This document shows positions 41,334 through 50,610 of a stretch of 64,000 nt of DNA, piece after piece (position 1 is the first letter of the stretch; the number at the start of each line of letters is the position of its first letter). A program made the position numbers and the translations under genes. Below the pieces are notes generated by a model. The model was not told the DNA's origin and did no database searches. It saw only the letters and a list, made by a program, of their open reading frames with translations. Origin of the DNA: Gemmatimonadota bacterium (GTDB lineage Bacteria > Gemmatimonadota > Gemmatimonadetes > Longimicrobiales > Gaopeijiaceae); the NCBI GenBank assembly GCA_022827345.1, contig JAJDTB010000050.1:62001-126000 (forward strand), written 5' to 3'.

Positions 41334-44300
41334 CTAGAACCGGAGCCGCGCCCCAAGCTGCGCCCGCCGCGTGTCCCCCAGGCCGCTGCGGATCGTACCG
41401 TCGAAGTTGAAGAGGAGCGAGCCGTGGGCGGTGTCGAGCGAGTTGTCCGCGTTGGTCAGGTTGAAGACCTCGAAGACCGGCTCGACGGTGCGGCCGCCGC
41501 CGATGTCGACCGGGCGTGACAGCTTGATGTCCCAGGTGAAGAACTCGTTGTCGCGGCGCAGGGTGTTGCGCTCGAGGATCGTGCCGTCCGCGCAGATACG
41601 GTCGGCGGGCTGGCTGGCCCGCCGGCCGCGGCTGGCGCAGCTCTCCGAGACGGGCGAGGCCGACAGGTAGCGCACGATGTTGCTGAACGCCAGATCGCCG
41701 GGGAGGTCGAAGGCGAGGTAGCCGGTGGCCTTGTGCCGGCGGTCGCGGTCCGACCAGCCGTACTCGGTCGCGAGGCGCGCGGCGTCGGCGTAGCGGAAGG
41801 TGAAGGGGTCGCGCTCGTTGTCGTCGTCCGACCTGTCGAAGGAGATCGTGTAGCTGAGGTCGAAGGTCAGCAGTTCGCCGAAGGCGTCCTGGCCGCGAAG
41901 GCCGGCGGTGACGGCGTGGTAGCGGGAGCTCGCGGTGCTCTCGGCCACGGTCAGGGTGCCGATTCCCCCGCCGCCGGGGTGGGTGCCGAGCCCGAAGGGC
42001 GACCCGAAGGCGGCGTCGTTGCGGTTCACGAAGCGGAAGAGATTGTCGCTCCGCGCATGCTGGTATGAGACGCTGGCGGCCACCCCACGGGGCAGTGCGC
42101 GGTCGATTTCGGCGGCGAAGGACCAGGTGCGCGGCAGCTCCAGATCGCCGGACGTCACGTGGATGTCCGGGAGGAAGGGCGGGTTCGCGGATCCGTCGAT
42201 GAGTTCGCCGATCGCCGGCGGCGCCTGCCCGGGGAGCCCGAAGCTGCTGCGGAAGAAGATCTGCTGAAACGCCCCGTTCGTCGTCACGCTCTGGGCGAAG
42301 ACCAGGATGGGGATGCGCGCGTGGTACGCGCCGGCGTTGAGCCGCAGCACCGTTTCCTGATCGCCTGACACGTCCCACGCCAGGCCGAAGCGCGGCTGGA
42401 AGTTGTCGAGGTCGTCGGGGATGGTCCCGTTGGAAGGAAATCGGGTATCGCCCAGGTAGGGGCCGTAGAAGGTGGACTCCGGCTGCACCGTGGCGTCGGG
42501 GTGCCAGGTCCCCTCCCAGCGCAGGCCGAGGTTGAGGGTGAGCCTGTCGTTCGGCCGCCAGGTGTCCTGGACGAAGAAGGCCAGTTCGTCCATGCCGAAA
42601 TCGCCCCTGCCAAGGCGGTCGGGGGCCACGCCCGGGACCGTCCCGGACTGGAGATAGACGAGCACCGGGCCGGTGATGCCGGTGCCTGCCGGACACTCGC
42701 CGGTCGCGCTGTCCGACCCGTCCGAGCATGTGACGTACCGGTTTCCGTGTGTCACGAAGTTGATGAAGCCGTCGACCGAATCGAAGATGTAGCGCCCGTT
42801 GGCGAAGCCGATGAACTGCTGGGTCATCGCCGTCCGGTTGTATTCGACACCCGCCTTGAAGAGGTGGCGGCCGCTGAGCCAGGACCAGTTGTCGACGACC
42901 TGCAAACGGGTGTCGTACCCCGGATCGATGGGGAGGAAGAAGGGGAGTCCGATGCGGAAGCCGTCGGCGAAGTCCATGCCGATGTCGGGGAAGGGGCGGC
43001 CGCCCAGGGTACGGAACTGCGGCGGGGCGGGGACGGTCGCCCCGGCGGGCATCAGGGGCCCTTCGTACCAGCGCACGCGGTCCTCTCGCGCCCATTGCAG
43101 GCGCAGTTCGTGCGACAGGGTGCTGCTGAGCAGCGAGCGCCAGCTGGCGTTGAAGGCGTGCGCCTCGTCCGTCTCGACGCCGTTGGCCGACAGACCCCAC
43201 GAGTCCACGTCGAAGGTGCCGTTGAGCTGCTCGGACCAATTGTAGTTGTACTTGAAGGATACCTGGTTGCGCCCGTCGATGTGCACGTCGGTCTTGAGCA
43301 GGAGGGCGCGGGCGTCGTCGGTGCGAGAGATGGGCCCGAACTCGCCGTCGAAGAGGCCAGGCCACCGCGTGGTCAGGAAGTCCCGCAGCTTCGTCAGGTT
43401 CGCCGGGTTCTCGACCAGGCGGTGGGCCTGCTTGGTTTCGGTCGCCGCCTGCTGGTCGTAGGCGACGAAGAAGAACGCCCGGTCGCGCGCGATGGGGCCG
43501 CCGATGGTGAAGCCGAACTGGTTGCGCAGGAAATCCGGCTCGCCCGCCTGCACCGCCACCGGGTAGGCCGCCGAGACACCGTCCCACTGGCCGAAGTAGT
43601 GGGCGGATCCGGTCAGTTCGTTGGAGCCCGACTTTGTGATCACATTCACAAACCCGCCGGCCGACCGTCCGAACTCGGCCGTCGCGCCCTGGTTGACGAC
43701 CACGACCTCCTCGATCGCGTCCTGGCTGAAGGTGAAGGCCGGCCGCTGCCCGCCCCGCTGCTCGCCGAAGAAGGGATTGTTGAAGTCGGCCCCGTCCACG
43801 ATGAAGTTGTTGAAGATGCCCCGCTGCCCGCTGATGTTGAGCTCGTCGCCATCGGGTCCCTGCGAGATCGCGACGCCGGGGGTGAGGAGCGCGAAGTCGA
43901 GGTAGTTGCGCCCGTTGTTGGGAAGCCCGTCCACGACCTCCCCGGACAGCCGGGTGGAGCTGGTCACGTCTTCTGGGTGCACGAGGTGTTCCCGGTGGCC
44001 TTCGACGGTGATGCCCTCGAGCTCCACCGCACCGAACCGCAGCGTCAGCGTGAGCTCCTCGCCGACGCGCAGAACCAGGCCGGATGCGGCCGCGGCCCCG
44101 AGCTGGGCGTCGGCCCGGGCGGTCACGTCGTAGGTGCCGAGGGGGAGGAGCGGGCGCACGAAGGTGCCGGAGGGGGTGCTCTCGACGGTGGTGAGCAGCC
44201 CGGTCTCCCGGTGCGTCAGCTCGACGACCGCTCCCTGGACCGGCGCGCCGGCGGCGTCGAGGACCGCGCCCCGGATCACGCCGGTGGAGGCCTGTGACTG

Positions 44301-44369
44301 GGCGTTGGCCGTGCCGGGCAGAGCCGCGAGGGCGAGGGTGAGGGCGAGCAGGCGCGTGCGGGATCTCAT
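41334..44369 (-). CDS. TonB-dependent receptor with carboxypeptidase-regulatory-like domain
   Basis: 1011 residues from ATG 44369. A signal peptide (MRSRTRLLALTLALAALPGT, cleavage near ANAQ) is followed by a carboxypeptidase-regulatory-like beta domain at about residues 30-110 (GVIRGAVLDAAGAPVQGAVV). A plug domain comes next (LNISGQRGIFNNFIVDG; AEFGRSAGGFVNVITKSGSN), then a long beta-barrel ending in an aromatic residue (QLGARLRF). Such receptors import large substrates across the outer membrane using TonB energy. The Oar-like architecture with no clear TonB-box is common among peptide or glycan receptors. It is divergent from the DUF3179 gene. No substrate-binding partner lies beside it. Confidence 0.93.
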   Translation of the reverse strand: MRSRTRLLALTLALAALPGTANAQSQASTGVIRGAVLDAAGAPVQGAVVELTHRETGLLTTVESTPSGTFVRPLLPLGTYDVTARADAQLGAAAASGLVLRVGEELTLTLRFGAVELEGITVEGHREHLVHPEDVTSSTRLSGEVVDGLPNNGRNYLDFALLTPGVAISQGPDGDELNISGQRGIFNNFIVDGADFNNPFFGEQRGGQRPAFTFSQDAIEEVVVVNQGATAEFGRSAGGFVNVITKSGSNELTGSAHYFGQWDGVSAAYPVAVQAGEPDFLRNQFGFTIGGPIARDRAFFFVAYDQQAATETKQAHRLVENPANLTKLRDFLTTRWPGLFDGEFGPISRTDDARALLLKTDVHIDGRNQVSFKYNYNWSEQLNGTFDVDSWGLSANGVETDEAHAFNASWRSLLSSTLSHELRLQWAREDRVRWYEGPLMPAGATVPAPPQFRTLGGRPFPDIGMDFADGFRIGLPFFLPIDPGYDTRLQVVDNWSWLSGRHLFKAGVEYNRTAMTQQFIGFANGRYIFDSVDGFINFVTHGNRYVTCSDGSDSATGECPAGTGITGPVLVYLQSGTVPGVAPDRLGRGDFGMDELAFFVQDTWRPNDRLTLNLGLRWEGTWHPDATVQPESTFYGPYLGDTRFPSNGTIPDDLDNFQPRFGLAWDVSGDQETVLRLNAGAYHARIPILVFAQSVTTNGAFQQIFFRSSFGLPGQAPPAIGELIDGSANPPFLPDIHVTSGDLELPRTWSFAAEIDRALPRGVAASVSYQHARSDNLFRFVNRNDAAFGSPFGLGTHPGGGGIGTLTVAESTASSRYHAVTAGLRGQDAFGELLTFDLSYTISFDRSDDDNERDPFTFRYADAARLATEYGWSDRDRRHKATGYLAFDLPGDLAFSNIVRYLSASPVSESCASRGRRASQPADRICADGTILERNTLRRDNEFFTWDIKLSRPVDIGGGRTVEPVFEVFNLTNADNSLDTAHGSLLFNFDGTIRSGLGDTRRAQLGARLRF

Positions 44370-44471
44370 CGTGCGGGCTTCCGTAGCCAGGTGCGGGTTG
44401 CTTGCGTTGATGTCAGGTTGGGTTGGAGGCTGGATGACGTTATAGATCGCGCCCGATGCCTGTGTGGAGCA

Positions 44472-45644
44472 ATGCCTGAATCCGGGAATCCGATGGCAGG
44501 TCCAACGAATTCGACAGCGCGTGAGCCGAGCCGCTCGCGCTGCCGCCACCTCGGGTCCTCCGTTGCGATGGCCGCGTTTGTGGCCTGCGGCGGCGGGGAC
44601 CCGGTCGGCATTGTTACGGATCCGACCCACGGACTCGTTTGCGACCTGGATCCGGCGTATCTCTCCGACGGTGAAGTCGGCAGGGACGGAATCCCGGCAC
44701 TCACGGATCCTCCTCTCGTCCCGATTTCACCGAACGTCCCCGCCAATTCCTTCGTTCGCGACCAGGACCGGGTGATCGCCGTGCAGCTCAACGCCGAATG
44801 GATCGTGGTCCCGCACAATATCATGTGGCGGCACGAGATCGTGAATTTCAACGGCGCTGATCAGATGGTGGTCACCTACTGTCCGCTCACCGGGTCCGCC
44901 ATGGCCTTCCGGCGAAATGCCGTGGACGGCGCCGAACTGCGGGTGTCCGGTCTGCTCTACCAGGCCAACCTCATCATGTACGACACCAACGTGCCCGAGT
45001 CCTTCTGGCCCCAGATGTTCGGGGAGGCGCGCTGCGGTCCGCGGTCCGGAACCCGTCTCGAGCGGCTCCCCGTGGTCGAGATGACGATGGCCGGGTGGAA
45101 GTCCCTGCACCCCGACTCCCGCATGGTGGGCGCCGCCGGCGGCCTCGACGATTGGCAGCGATACGTCCGCAACCCGTACGGCGACGACTACGAGGATCCG
45201 CACAACGGCGACTTCCTGGGCCACCCGATCCCGGTGGACGACCGGTTGCCGCCGAAGGAGCGGGTGCTGGGCCTGCCCGGCGAGCCGGCGGGCGCTCCGC
45301 CGCGAGCCTTCCCCTTCAGCGCGATGGCGGCGGCGGGCGATCACGCCGTCTTCACCTTCACCTGGGACGGCGCGCCCGCGATGGTGATCTGGGACGGCAC
45401 CAGGGAGGCGGCCATGGCGTACCGGCAGGAGATCGGCGGCCGGCCCGCGCGTTTCGCCGCCGGCGAGGAGGGGGTCGTCGACGACCTCACGGGTACGACC
45501 TGGGCCGTCGACGGCAGCCCCGTCGCCGGTCAGTTGGCCGGCACCGGCCGCCGCCTGCGCCCGATCGGCGACGCGTACATCGCCTTCTGGGCCGCCTGGG
45601 CCGCCTTCCATCCCGGGACACAACTCATGCCGGGCGGCAGTTGA
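44472..45644 (+). CDS. DUF3179 protein, secreted lipoprotein
   Basis: 390 residues if ATG 44472 is used; the lipobox VAMAAFVACGGG places the mature N terminus about 40 residues in, so a start further in (for example 44493) is possible. The DUF3179 domain is recognised from WIVVPHNIMWRHEIVNF, then VVTYCPLTGSAMAFRR, VSGLLYQANLIMYD and SFWPQMFGEA. Function of the family is unknown; the conserved Cys in TYCPLT is typical. It is divergent from the TonB receptor gene with about 100 bp between the starts, and precedes the amidohydrolase gene by 90 bp. Confidence 0.85.
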   Translation: MPESGNPMAGPTNSTAREPSRSRCRHLGSSVAMAAFVACGGGDPVGIVTDPTHGLVCDLDPAYLSDGEVGRDGIPALTDPPLVPISPNVPANSFVRDQDRVIAVQLNAEWIVVPHNIMWRHEIVNFNGADQMVVTYCPLTGSAMAFRRNAVDGAELRVSGLLYQANLIMYDTNVPESFWPQMFGEARCGPRSGTRLERLPVVEMTMAGWKSLHPDSRMVGAAGGLDDWQRYVRNPYGDDYEDPHNGDFLGHPIPVDDRLPPKERVLGLPGEPAGAPPRAFPFSAMAAAGDHAVFTFTWDGAPAMVIWDGTREAAMAYRQEIGGRPARFAAGEEGVVDDLTGTTWAVDGSPVAGQLAGTGRRLRPIGDAYIAFWAAWAAFHPGTQLMPGGS

Positions 45645-45734
45645 ACCGGACCGCAGCCGCCCGGGCTTGCGCACCGGTCCCTCCTTGCGGAATCTGAGAC
45701 ACCCAAACCCGCTGCCGAGAAGACGGACTCCGCC

Positions 45735-47231
45735 ATGTCACAGTCTGCCATACGCAACCGCAACCTGCTCCTGCTGATCGCGGCCGCCGCCGTCGCGGCC
45801 GTGCTGTTCTGGTACCCGGGCCGCTCGCCGAACGACCTCGTGATCCTGAACGGGCGGGTCATGGACCCCGAAACCGGGCTGGACGCCCAGCGCAATGTCG
45901 GGATCCTGGACGGCACAATCGCGGCGGTCACCGAGGAAGCGATCGAGGGCCTGGACACCATCGACGCGGCCGGCCTCGTCGTGGCGCCCGGCTTCATCGA
46001 TCTCCATGCGCACGGCCAGGATCCCGTAAGCGCTCGCCTGCAGGCGCTGGACGGGGTGACCACCGCGCTGGAGATGGAGATCGGCGTCTACCCGGTGGCA
46101 CCCTGGTACGCATCCCGCGAGGGCCGTGCCCTGATCCACTTCGGCGCCACGGTGAGCCACCCGAACGCCCGCACGAAGCTCCTCGCGGGCATCGATGTCG
46201 GCCACCAGCCGACGCTGCCTCCCGGCGAGAACGAGTCGATGGGCTCGGACATCATCTACGAGGTGCTGGACGACGCTCAGGTGGCCGAACTCGCCGCCCT
46301 GATGGAGGCGGGGCTGGAGGAGGGCGGCCTCGGCTATGGCTTCGGCATCACCTACACCCCCGGAGCCTCCCGCACCGAGATCTTCGACCTCTTCGTTTCG
46401 GCCGAGGCGCACGGCGTGCCCGCGTACGTCCATCTTCGGGCAGCGGACGAGGGCGGCAATCTGGGGCCCTTCCAGGAGGTCATCGCCAATGCGGCGGCGA
46501 CCGGCGCATCGTTGCACATCGTTCACCTCAACTCCTCGGCGGACGAGTCGGCCATGGATGCGGTGGGACTCGTGCGCGGAGCCGCGGAGCAGGGGCTGGA
46601 CGTCACCACCGAGGCGTATCCGTACACGGCTTCGTCGACCTTCATCGAGTCCGCGCTCTTCGATCCCTGGGTGGGACTTGCGGACTCGGCCTACCAGCGG
46701 CTGCAGTGGCCGGGACAGGAGGAGCGGCTCAACGCGGAGACCTTCGCGCTGTACCGCGAGCAGGGAGGATGGGTGGTCATCCACGGGCGTAACGAGACGA
46801 CCAACGAGTGGATCGTCGCGCAGCCCGACGTGATCGCCGCGAGCGACGGCATCCCCTTCAGCTTCCTTTCGGTGCACCCGCGCGGGGCCGGGACCTTCGC
46901 GCGAGTCCTGGGCCACTACTCGCGAGACCGCGGCGTGATCAGTCTCATGGATGCGCTGGCCAAGATGACCATCCTTCCGGCGCGCCGGGTCGAGGGCGCG
47001 GCTCCCGTGATGGCGCGCAAGGGACGCGTGCAGGAGGGCGCGGACGCCGATCTCGCGCTCTTCGACCCGGAAACCGTAACCGATATGGCCGATTACGACG
47101 CCCCGGCCAACCCCTCGCGCGGGTTCAGGTTCGTGCTCGTGGGGGGCACGCCCGTGGTGCGCGACGGGGCCGTGGTCGACGGTGTCTTCCCCGGCCAGGC
47201 GATCAAGAGGGGAAGCGCCCCGGTTTCGTAG
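45735..47231 (+). CDS. D-aminoacylase-type amidohydrolase, membrane-anchored
   Basis: 498 residues with one N-terminal hydrophobic anchor (LLLLIAAAAVAAVLFWYPG) and a catalytic domain outside. Amidohydrolase features: VILNGRVMDPETGLDAQRNV at the start, FIDLHAHGQDP (metal-site His pair), a long TIM-barrel with HIVHLNSSADES, a later IHGRNETTNEW, and SDGIPFSFLSVHPRG near a further metal Asp. The pattern fits N-acyl-D-amino-acid deacylases and related dihydroorotase-like enzymes with zinc. Likely removal of an acyl or carbamoyl group from an exported amino acid. The S9 peptidase gene follows after 267 bp of DNA in which I see no gene. Confidence 0.9.
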   Translation: MSQSAIRNRNLLLLIAAAAVAAVLFWYPGRSPNDLVILNGRVMDPETGLDAQRNVGILDGTIAAVTEEAIEGLDTIDAAGLVVAPGFIDLHAHGQDPVSARLQALDGVTTALEMEIGVYPVAPWYASREGRALIHFGATVSHPNARTKLLAGIDVGHQPTLPPGENESMGSDIIYEVLDDAQVAELAALMEAGLEEGGLGYGFGITYTPGASRTEIFDLFVSAEAHGVPAYVHLRAADEGGNLGPFQEVIANAAATGASLHIVHLNSSADESAMDAVGLVRGAAEQGLDVTTEAYPYTASSTFIESALFDPWVGLADSAYQRLQWPGQEERLNAETFALYREQGGWVVIHGRNETTNEWIVAQPDVIAASDGIPFSFLSVHPRGAGTFARVLGHYSRDRGVISLMDALAKMTILPARRVEGAAPVMARKGRVQEGADADLALFDPETVTDMADYDAPANPSRGFRFVLVGGTPVVRDGAVVDGVFPGQAIKRGSAPVS

Positions 47232-47498
47232 CAGGCCCTCGGCCATGCCACCGGGGGGGTTGTCCACGGGCTGCCAGACCGATTGCGGCGTCCGCGTAAG
47301 CAGGAAAACCATTTCCGTACCGCCAGGGCGCCGCGCGCGACCGGGAAGTTGGCCCATTCCAGCCATGGGAGTGTCGCTGCAACGGTTGCTTGCGTGGGGC
47401 TGACCCCGCTCGAACCAGTCCGCTCGCGTTGTCCCGAATCCATCAACGCTCCACTTTCCACAGTGGTCGCGAAAACCAGACTTGCCCGGAGAACTGTC

Positions 47499-49559
47499 AT
47501 GAGACGCCCCCAGCCCGCTGCATTCCTGCTGTCCACCATCCTGCCCGTCGCCTGCGCTGTCGCCATCTTCACCACTCCCGCCGGCGCTCAGCAACGTCTC
47601 TCGCTGGACCAGTACATGGACATGGAGACCGTATCGAATCCGCAGATCTCGCCCGACGGCGCGCGGATCGTGTACACGAAGGGGTGGATCGACGAGAGGA
47701 ACGACCGGCGCGAGTCGGCGCTGTGGATGATGAACGCCGACGGATCCAGGAAGCGGCACCTTGTCGACGGCGGCGGCGGCAGGTGGTCGCCCGACGGCGC
47801 CAGAATCCTCTACACGGCGGCGGGCGACCCGGGCGGCTCGCAGCTCTACGTGCGCTGGATGGACGCCGAGGGTCTGTCTACCCAGATCACGCGCCTCGAA
47901 AACGGGCCGTCCAACCCCCTCTGGTCTCCCGACAGCAAGTGGATCGCGTTTACGAGCCGCGTGTCCGACAGGGCCGACTTCGCCGGGGTCGATCTGCCCG
48001 ACCGGCCCGACGGCGCCCAGTGGGAGCGTGAGCCGAAGGTCGTCGAACGCCCGGCGTACAAGCGCGACGGCATCGGCTACGTCGACACCGGATGGACGCA
48101 CGTCTTCGTGGTCTCGGCCGACGGAGGCACCCCACGGCAGCTCACCGACGGGGACTGGAACCATTCGTCCATTCATTGGAGCCCGGACGGCACCGAGATC
48201 TACTTCACGTCCTTCCGGGACGAGGACGCCGACCGGCCCGAGCACTGGCAGGAGTCGGAGATCTATGCCGTCTCCGTCGCCAGCGGCGACATCCGCCGGC
48301 TGACCACCCGCCGCGGCCCCGACGGCAGCCCCGTCCCCTCGCCCGACGGCTCGCTCATCGCCTACACCGGAATCGATGCGCACAACGACACGTACCGGAA
48401 CCAGAAGATCTACGTCATGAACCGCGACGGGTCCGGCTCGCGGGTCATTTCGGGCGACTACGACAGGCAGGTCGGCCCCATGACCTGGGCGCCCGACGGC
48501 GGCGGCCTCTACTTCAACGTCAGCCGCGACGGTTACCGCCAGCTGCACTTCGTGTCGCTGGATCGGGGCGTCAGCATGCTCACATCGGGCGAGCACCTGT
48601 TCGCGATGTCGTCCTTCTCCCGGGACGGGGTCGCGGTGGCCACGATCTCGTCCGCGCACGAACCAGGCGACATCTACCGCTTCAACCTCACGCACCCCGA
48701 GGCCGTCACCCGACTCACCGACGTCAACTCCGACGTCCTCGGCCACGTCACGCTCGGCGAAGTCGAAGAAGTCTGGTACGACTCGACCGACGACTTCCAG
48801 GTGCAGGGCTGGATCGTGAAGCCGCCCGGCTTCGACCCGTCGCGCCGGTACCCGATGATGCTCGTCATCCACGGCGGGCCCCACGCCATGTACAACGGGG
48901 GCTTCAACTTCGCTTTCCAGGAGCACGCCGCGAACGACTACGTCGTCCTCTACACCAACCCCCGCGGCTCGACCGGCTACGGCACCGAATTCGCCAACGC
49001 CATCAACCACGACTACCCCGGCGCCGACTTCCCCGACCTCATGAACGGCGTCGACGAGATGCTGGAGCGCGGCTACGTCGACGAGGACAACGTCTTCGTC
49101 TACGGCTGCTCCGGCGGCGGCATTCTGACCAGCTACATCGTCGGCAACACCGACCGCTTCACCGCCGCGTCCGCCAACTGCCCCATCGTCAACTGGATCT
49201 CGGCGATGGGCACTTCGGACGCGATCAGCTACTTCCGCACCTTCGAAAAGCCCTTCTGGGAAGACCCCGCCGAATGGATCGACCGGTCGTCCATCTTCTA
49301 CGTCGGCAACGTCACCACGCCGACGATGTTCCTCACCGGCGAGATGGACATCCGCACACCGATGCCGCAGACCGAAGAGATGTATCAGGCGCTCCAGTAC
49401 CTCGGCGTCCCGACGGTCATGGTGCGCTTCCAGGGCGAGTGGCACGGCACCAGCCGGCGCCCGTCCAACTTCCTGCGCACGCAGCTCTACCTGCGGAAGT
49501 GGTTTGAGAAGTGGGGGACCCACAAGGACCCGATGACGACGGAACAGGGCGGGAGTTGA
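47499..49559 (+). CDS. Secreted S9 family peptidase (2), paralogue of the first
   Basis: 686 residues from ATG 47499 with GGAG 8 nt upstream; signal peptide AFLLSTILPVACAVAIFTTP cleaved near AGAQQ. Same architecture as the gene at 9135: a beta-propeller with SPDG repeats, then an alpha/beta hydrolase with nucleophile GCSGGG (Ser near residue 538), Asp in GEMDIRTPM and His in EWHGTS. Residue runs such as HGGPHAMYN, NPRGSTGYGTEF and VTTPTMFLTGEMDIRTPMPQ match the paralogue closely (for example VTTPTLLLTGELDLRTPMTQ). Probably an oligopeptidase outside the cytoplasm. The MBL-fold gene starts at its stop codon, suggesting coupling. Confidence 0.93.
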   Translation: MRRPQPAAFLLSTILPVACAVAIFTTPAGAQQRLSLDQYMDMETVSNPQISPDGARIVYTKGWIDERNDRRESALWMMNADGSRKRHLVDGGGGRWSPDGARILYTAAGDPGGSQLYVRWMDAEGLSTQITRLENGPSNPLWSPDSKWIAFTSRVSDRADFAGVDLPDRPDGAQWEREPKVVERPAYKRDGIGYVDTGWTHVFVVSADGGTPRQLTDGDWNHSSIHWSPDGTEIYFTSFRDEDADRPEHWQESEIYAVSVASGDIRRLTTRRGPDGSPVPSPDGSLIAYTGIDAHNDTYRNQKIYVMNRDGSGSRVISGDYDRQVGPMTWAPDGGGLYFNVSRDGYRQLHFVSLDRGVSMLTSGEHLFAMSSFSRDGVAVATISSAHEPGDIYRFNLTHPEAVTRLTDVNSDVLGHVTLGEVEEVWYDSTDDFQVQGWIVKPPGFDPSRRYPMMLVIHGGPHAMYNGGFNFAFQEHAANDYVVLYTNPRGSTGYGTEFANAINHDYPGADFPDLMNGVDEMLERGYVDEDNVFVYGCSGGGILTSYIVGNTDRFTAASANCPIVNWISAMGTSDAISYFRTFEKPFWEDPAEWIDRSSIFYVGNVTTPTMFLTGEMDIRTPMPQTEEMYQALQYLGVPTVMVRFQGEWHGTSRRPSNFLRTQLYLRKWFEKWGTHKDPMTTEQGGS

Positions 49560-50536
49560 CGGACACGGGGAGCCTGCGGGAAGACCGCCGCACCGCCGCG
49601 GCGACCGCCACCACACATGACATCGGCGGCGGCGCAGCGATCGTCGACCTGCACCATGTAGGCCGCCGCACGATCATCGGAGTGGGCGTCCTGGATCTCC
49701 CGGATGGCGGGATCGCGCTGGTCGATCCCGGTCCCGAGGCTCGCCTGGACGCCCTGCGCGCTGGCCTGGGCGAGCTGGGACACACCCTGCAGGACGTGCG
49801 CGCCATCCTCCTCACCCACATCCACCTCGATCACGCCACCGCGGCGGGCGCGATCGTGCGGGAAGCGCCCGGTGCGGCGGTGCACGTGCACGCGGTCGGC
49901 GCGCCCCACATGGCGGACCCGTCCCGCCTGCTCGCCTCGGCGGGCCGCATCTACGGGGACGCGATGGCCACCCTCTGGGGCGATTTCCTCCCCGTGCCGC
50001 GCGCGTCTCTTCGCGTCGTCGACGAGGGGGACACCGTCGCGCCGGGGGGCCGCCGCTTCGAGGTGGCCTACGTTCCCGGGCACGCCAAGCACCATGTCGC
50101 CTACTACGAAGCCGCGACGGGGACTGCCTGGGTGGGCGACGTGGGCGGCATCCGGATTCGGGGCGGGCCGGCCATGCCGGTGACGCCGCCGCCGGACATC
50201 GACGTGGAGTTGTGGAGGGCGAGCATGGACCGGGTGATGGCCTGGGGGCCGGAGCGGATCGTGGCGACCCACTTCGGGCCGTACGATGACGTGGACGCCC
50301 ACTTCGGCGAGCTCAGCTGGAGGCTGGGTGCGTGGGCGGGGTGGGTGCGCGAGTCGCTGCGGAACACCGCCTTCGCGAGCGACGCCGAACGTGCCCGGGC
50401 CTTCTCCGACTGGGTTGCCGAGCGCGTCACCCGCAAGACATCGGAGAGGCACGGCGAATTCTATGCGGTGGCTTCGGGGTTCAGGGACTCCTGGTGGGGA
50501 CTGGCGCGCTACTGGAGGAAGCGGGAGGCGCGGTAG
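49556..50536 (+). CDS. MBL-fold metallo-hydrolase
   Basis: 326 residues from TTG 49556, overlapping the S9 peptidase stop (TTGA); GTG 49511 is an alternative that overlaps more. The metallo-beta-lactamase fold is shown by DLPDGGIALVDPGPEARLDA, the zinc motif LLTHIHLDH (HxHxDH), a later His in VPGHAKHHVAYY, an Asp in WVGDVGG, and a final His in VATHFGPYDD. No signal peptide is seen, so cytosolic. The fold covers thioesterases, lactonases, glyoxalase II and nucleases; the function here is open. Coupling to the peptidase is the only context. Confidence 0.88.
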   Translation: MTDTGSLREDRRTAAATATTHDIGGGAAIVDLHHVGRRTIIGVGVLDLPDGGIALVDPGPEARLDALRAGLGELGHTLQDVRAILLTHIHLDHATAAGAIVREAPGAAVHVHAVGAPHMADPSRLLASAGRIYGDAMATLWGDFLPVPRASLRVVDEGDTVAPGGRRFEVAYVPGHAKHHVAYYEAATGTAWVGDVGGIRIRGGPAMPVTPPPDIDVELWRASMDRVMAWGPERIVATHFGPYDDVDAHFGELSWRLGAWAGWVRESLRNTAFASDAERARAFSDWVAERVTRKTSERHGEFYAVASGFRDSWWGLARYWRKREAR

Positions 50537-50610
50537 ACCGGGCGGGACAACCAGCCCTGCCTTGCGAGGGCACGCCGCTCCCTCGATGATGCGGCAGGAC
50601 GGGAGCCACA

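Noticed and set aside
43634..43651. TTGTGATCACATTCACAA, one base away from the Rex consensus
   Set aside because: It lies deep within the TonB receptor coding sequence, encoding the conserved FVNVITKSG plug segment, so codon choice explains it.
45738..49616. A 1292-codon open frame on the minus strand opposite the amidohydrolase and S9 peptidase genes
   Set aside because: It is a shadow of GC-rich codon bias: the plus-strand frames carry full family motifs and signal peptides, while the minus frame is low-complexity Gly/Ala/Arg/Val/Asp-rich with no recognisable motif.
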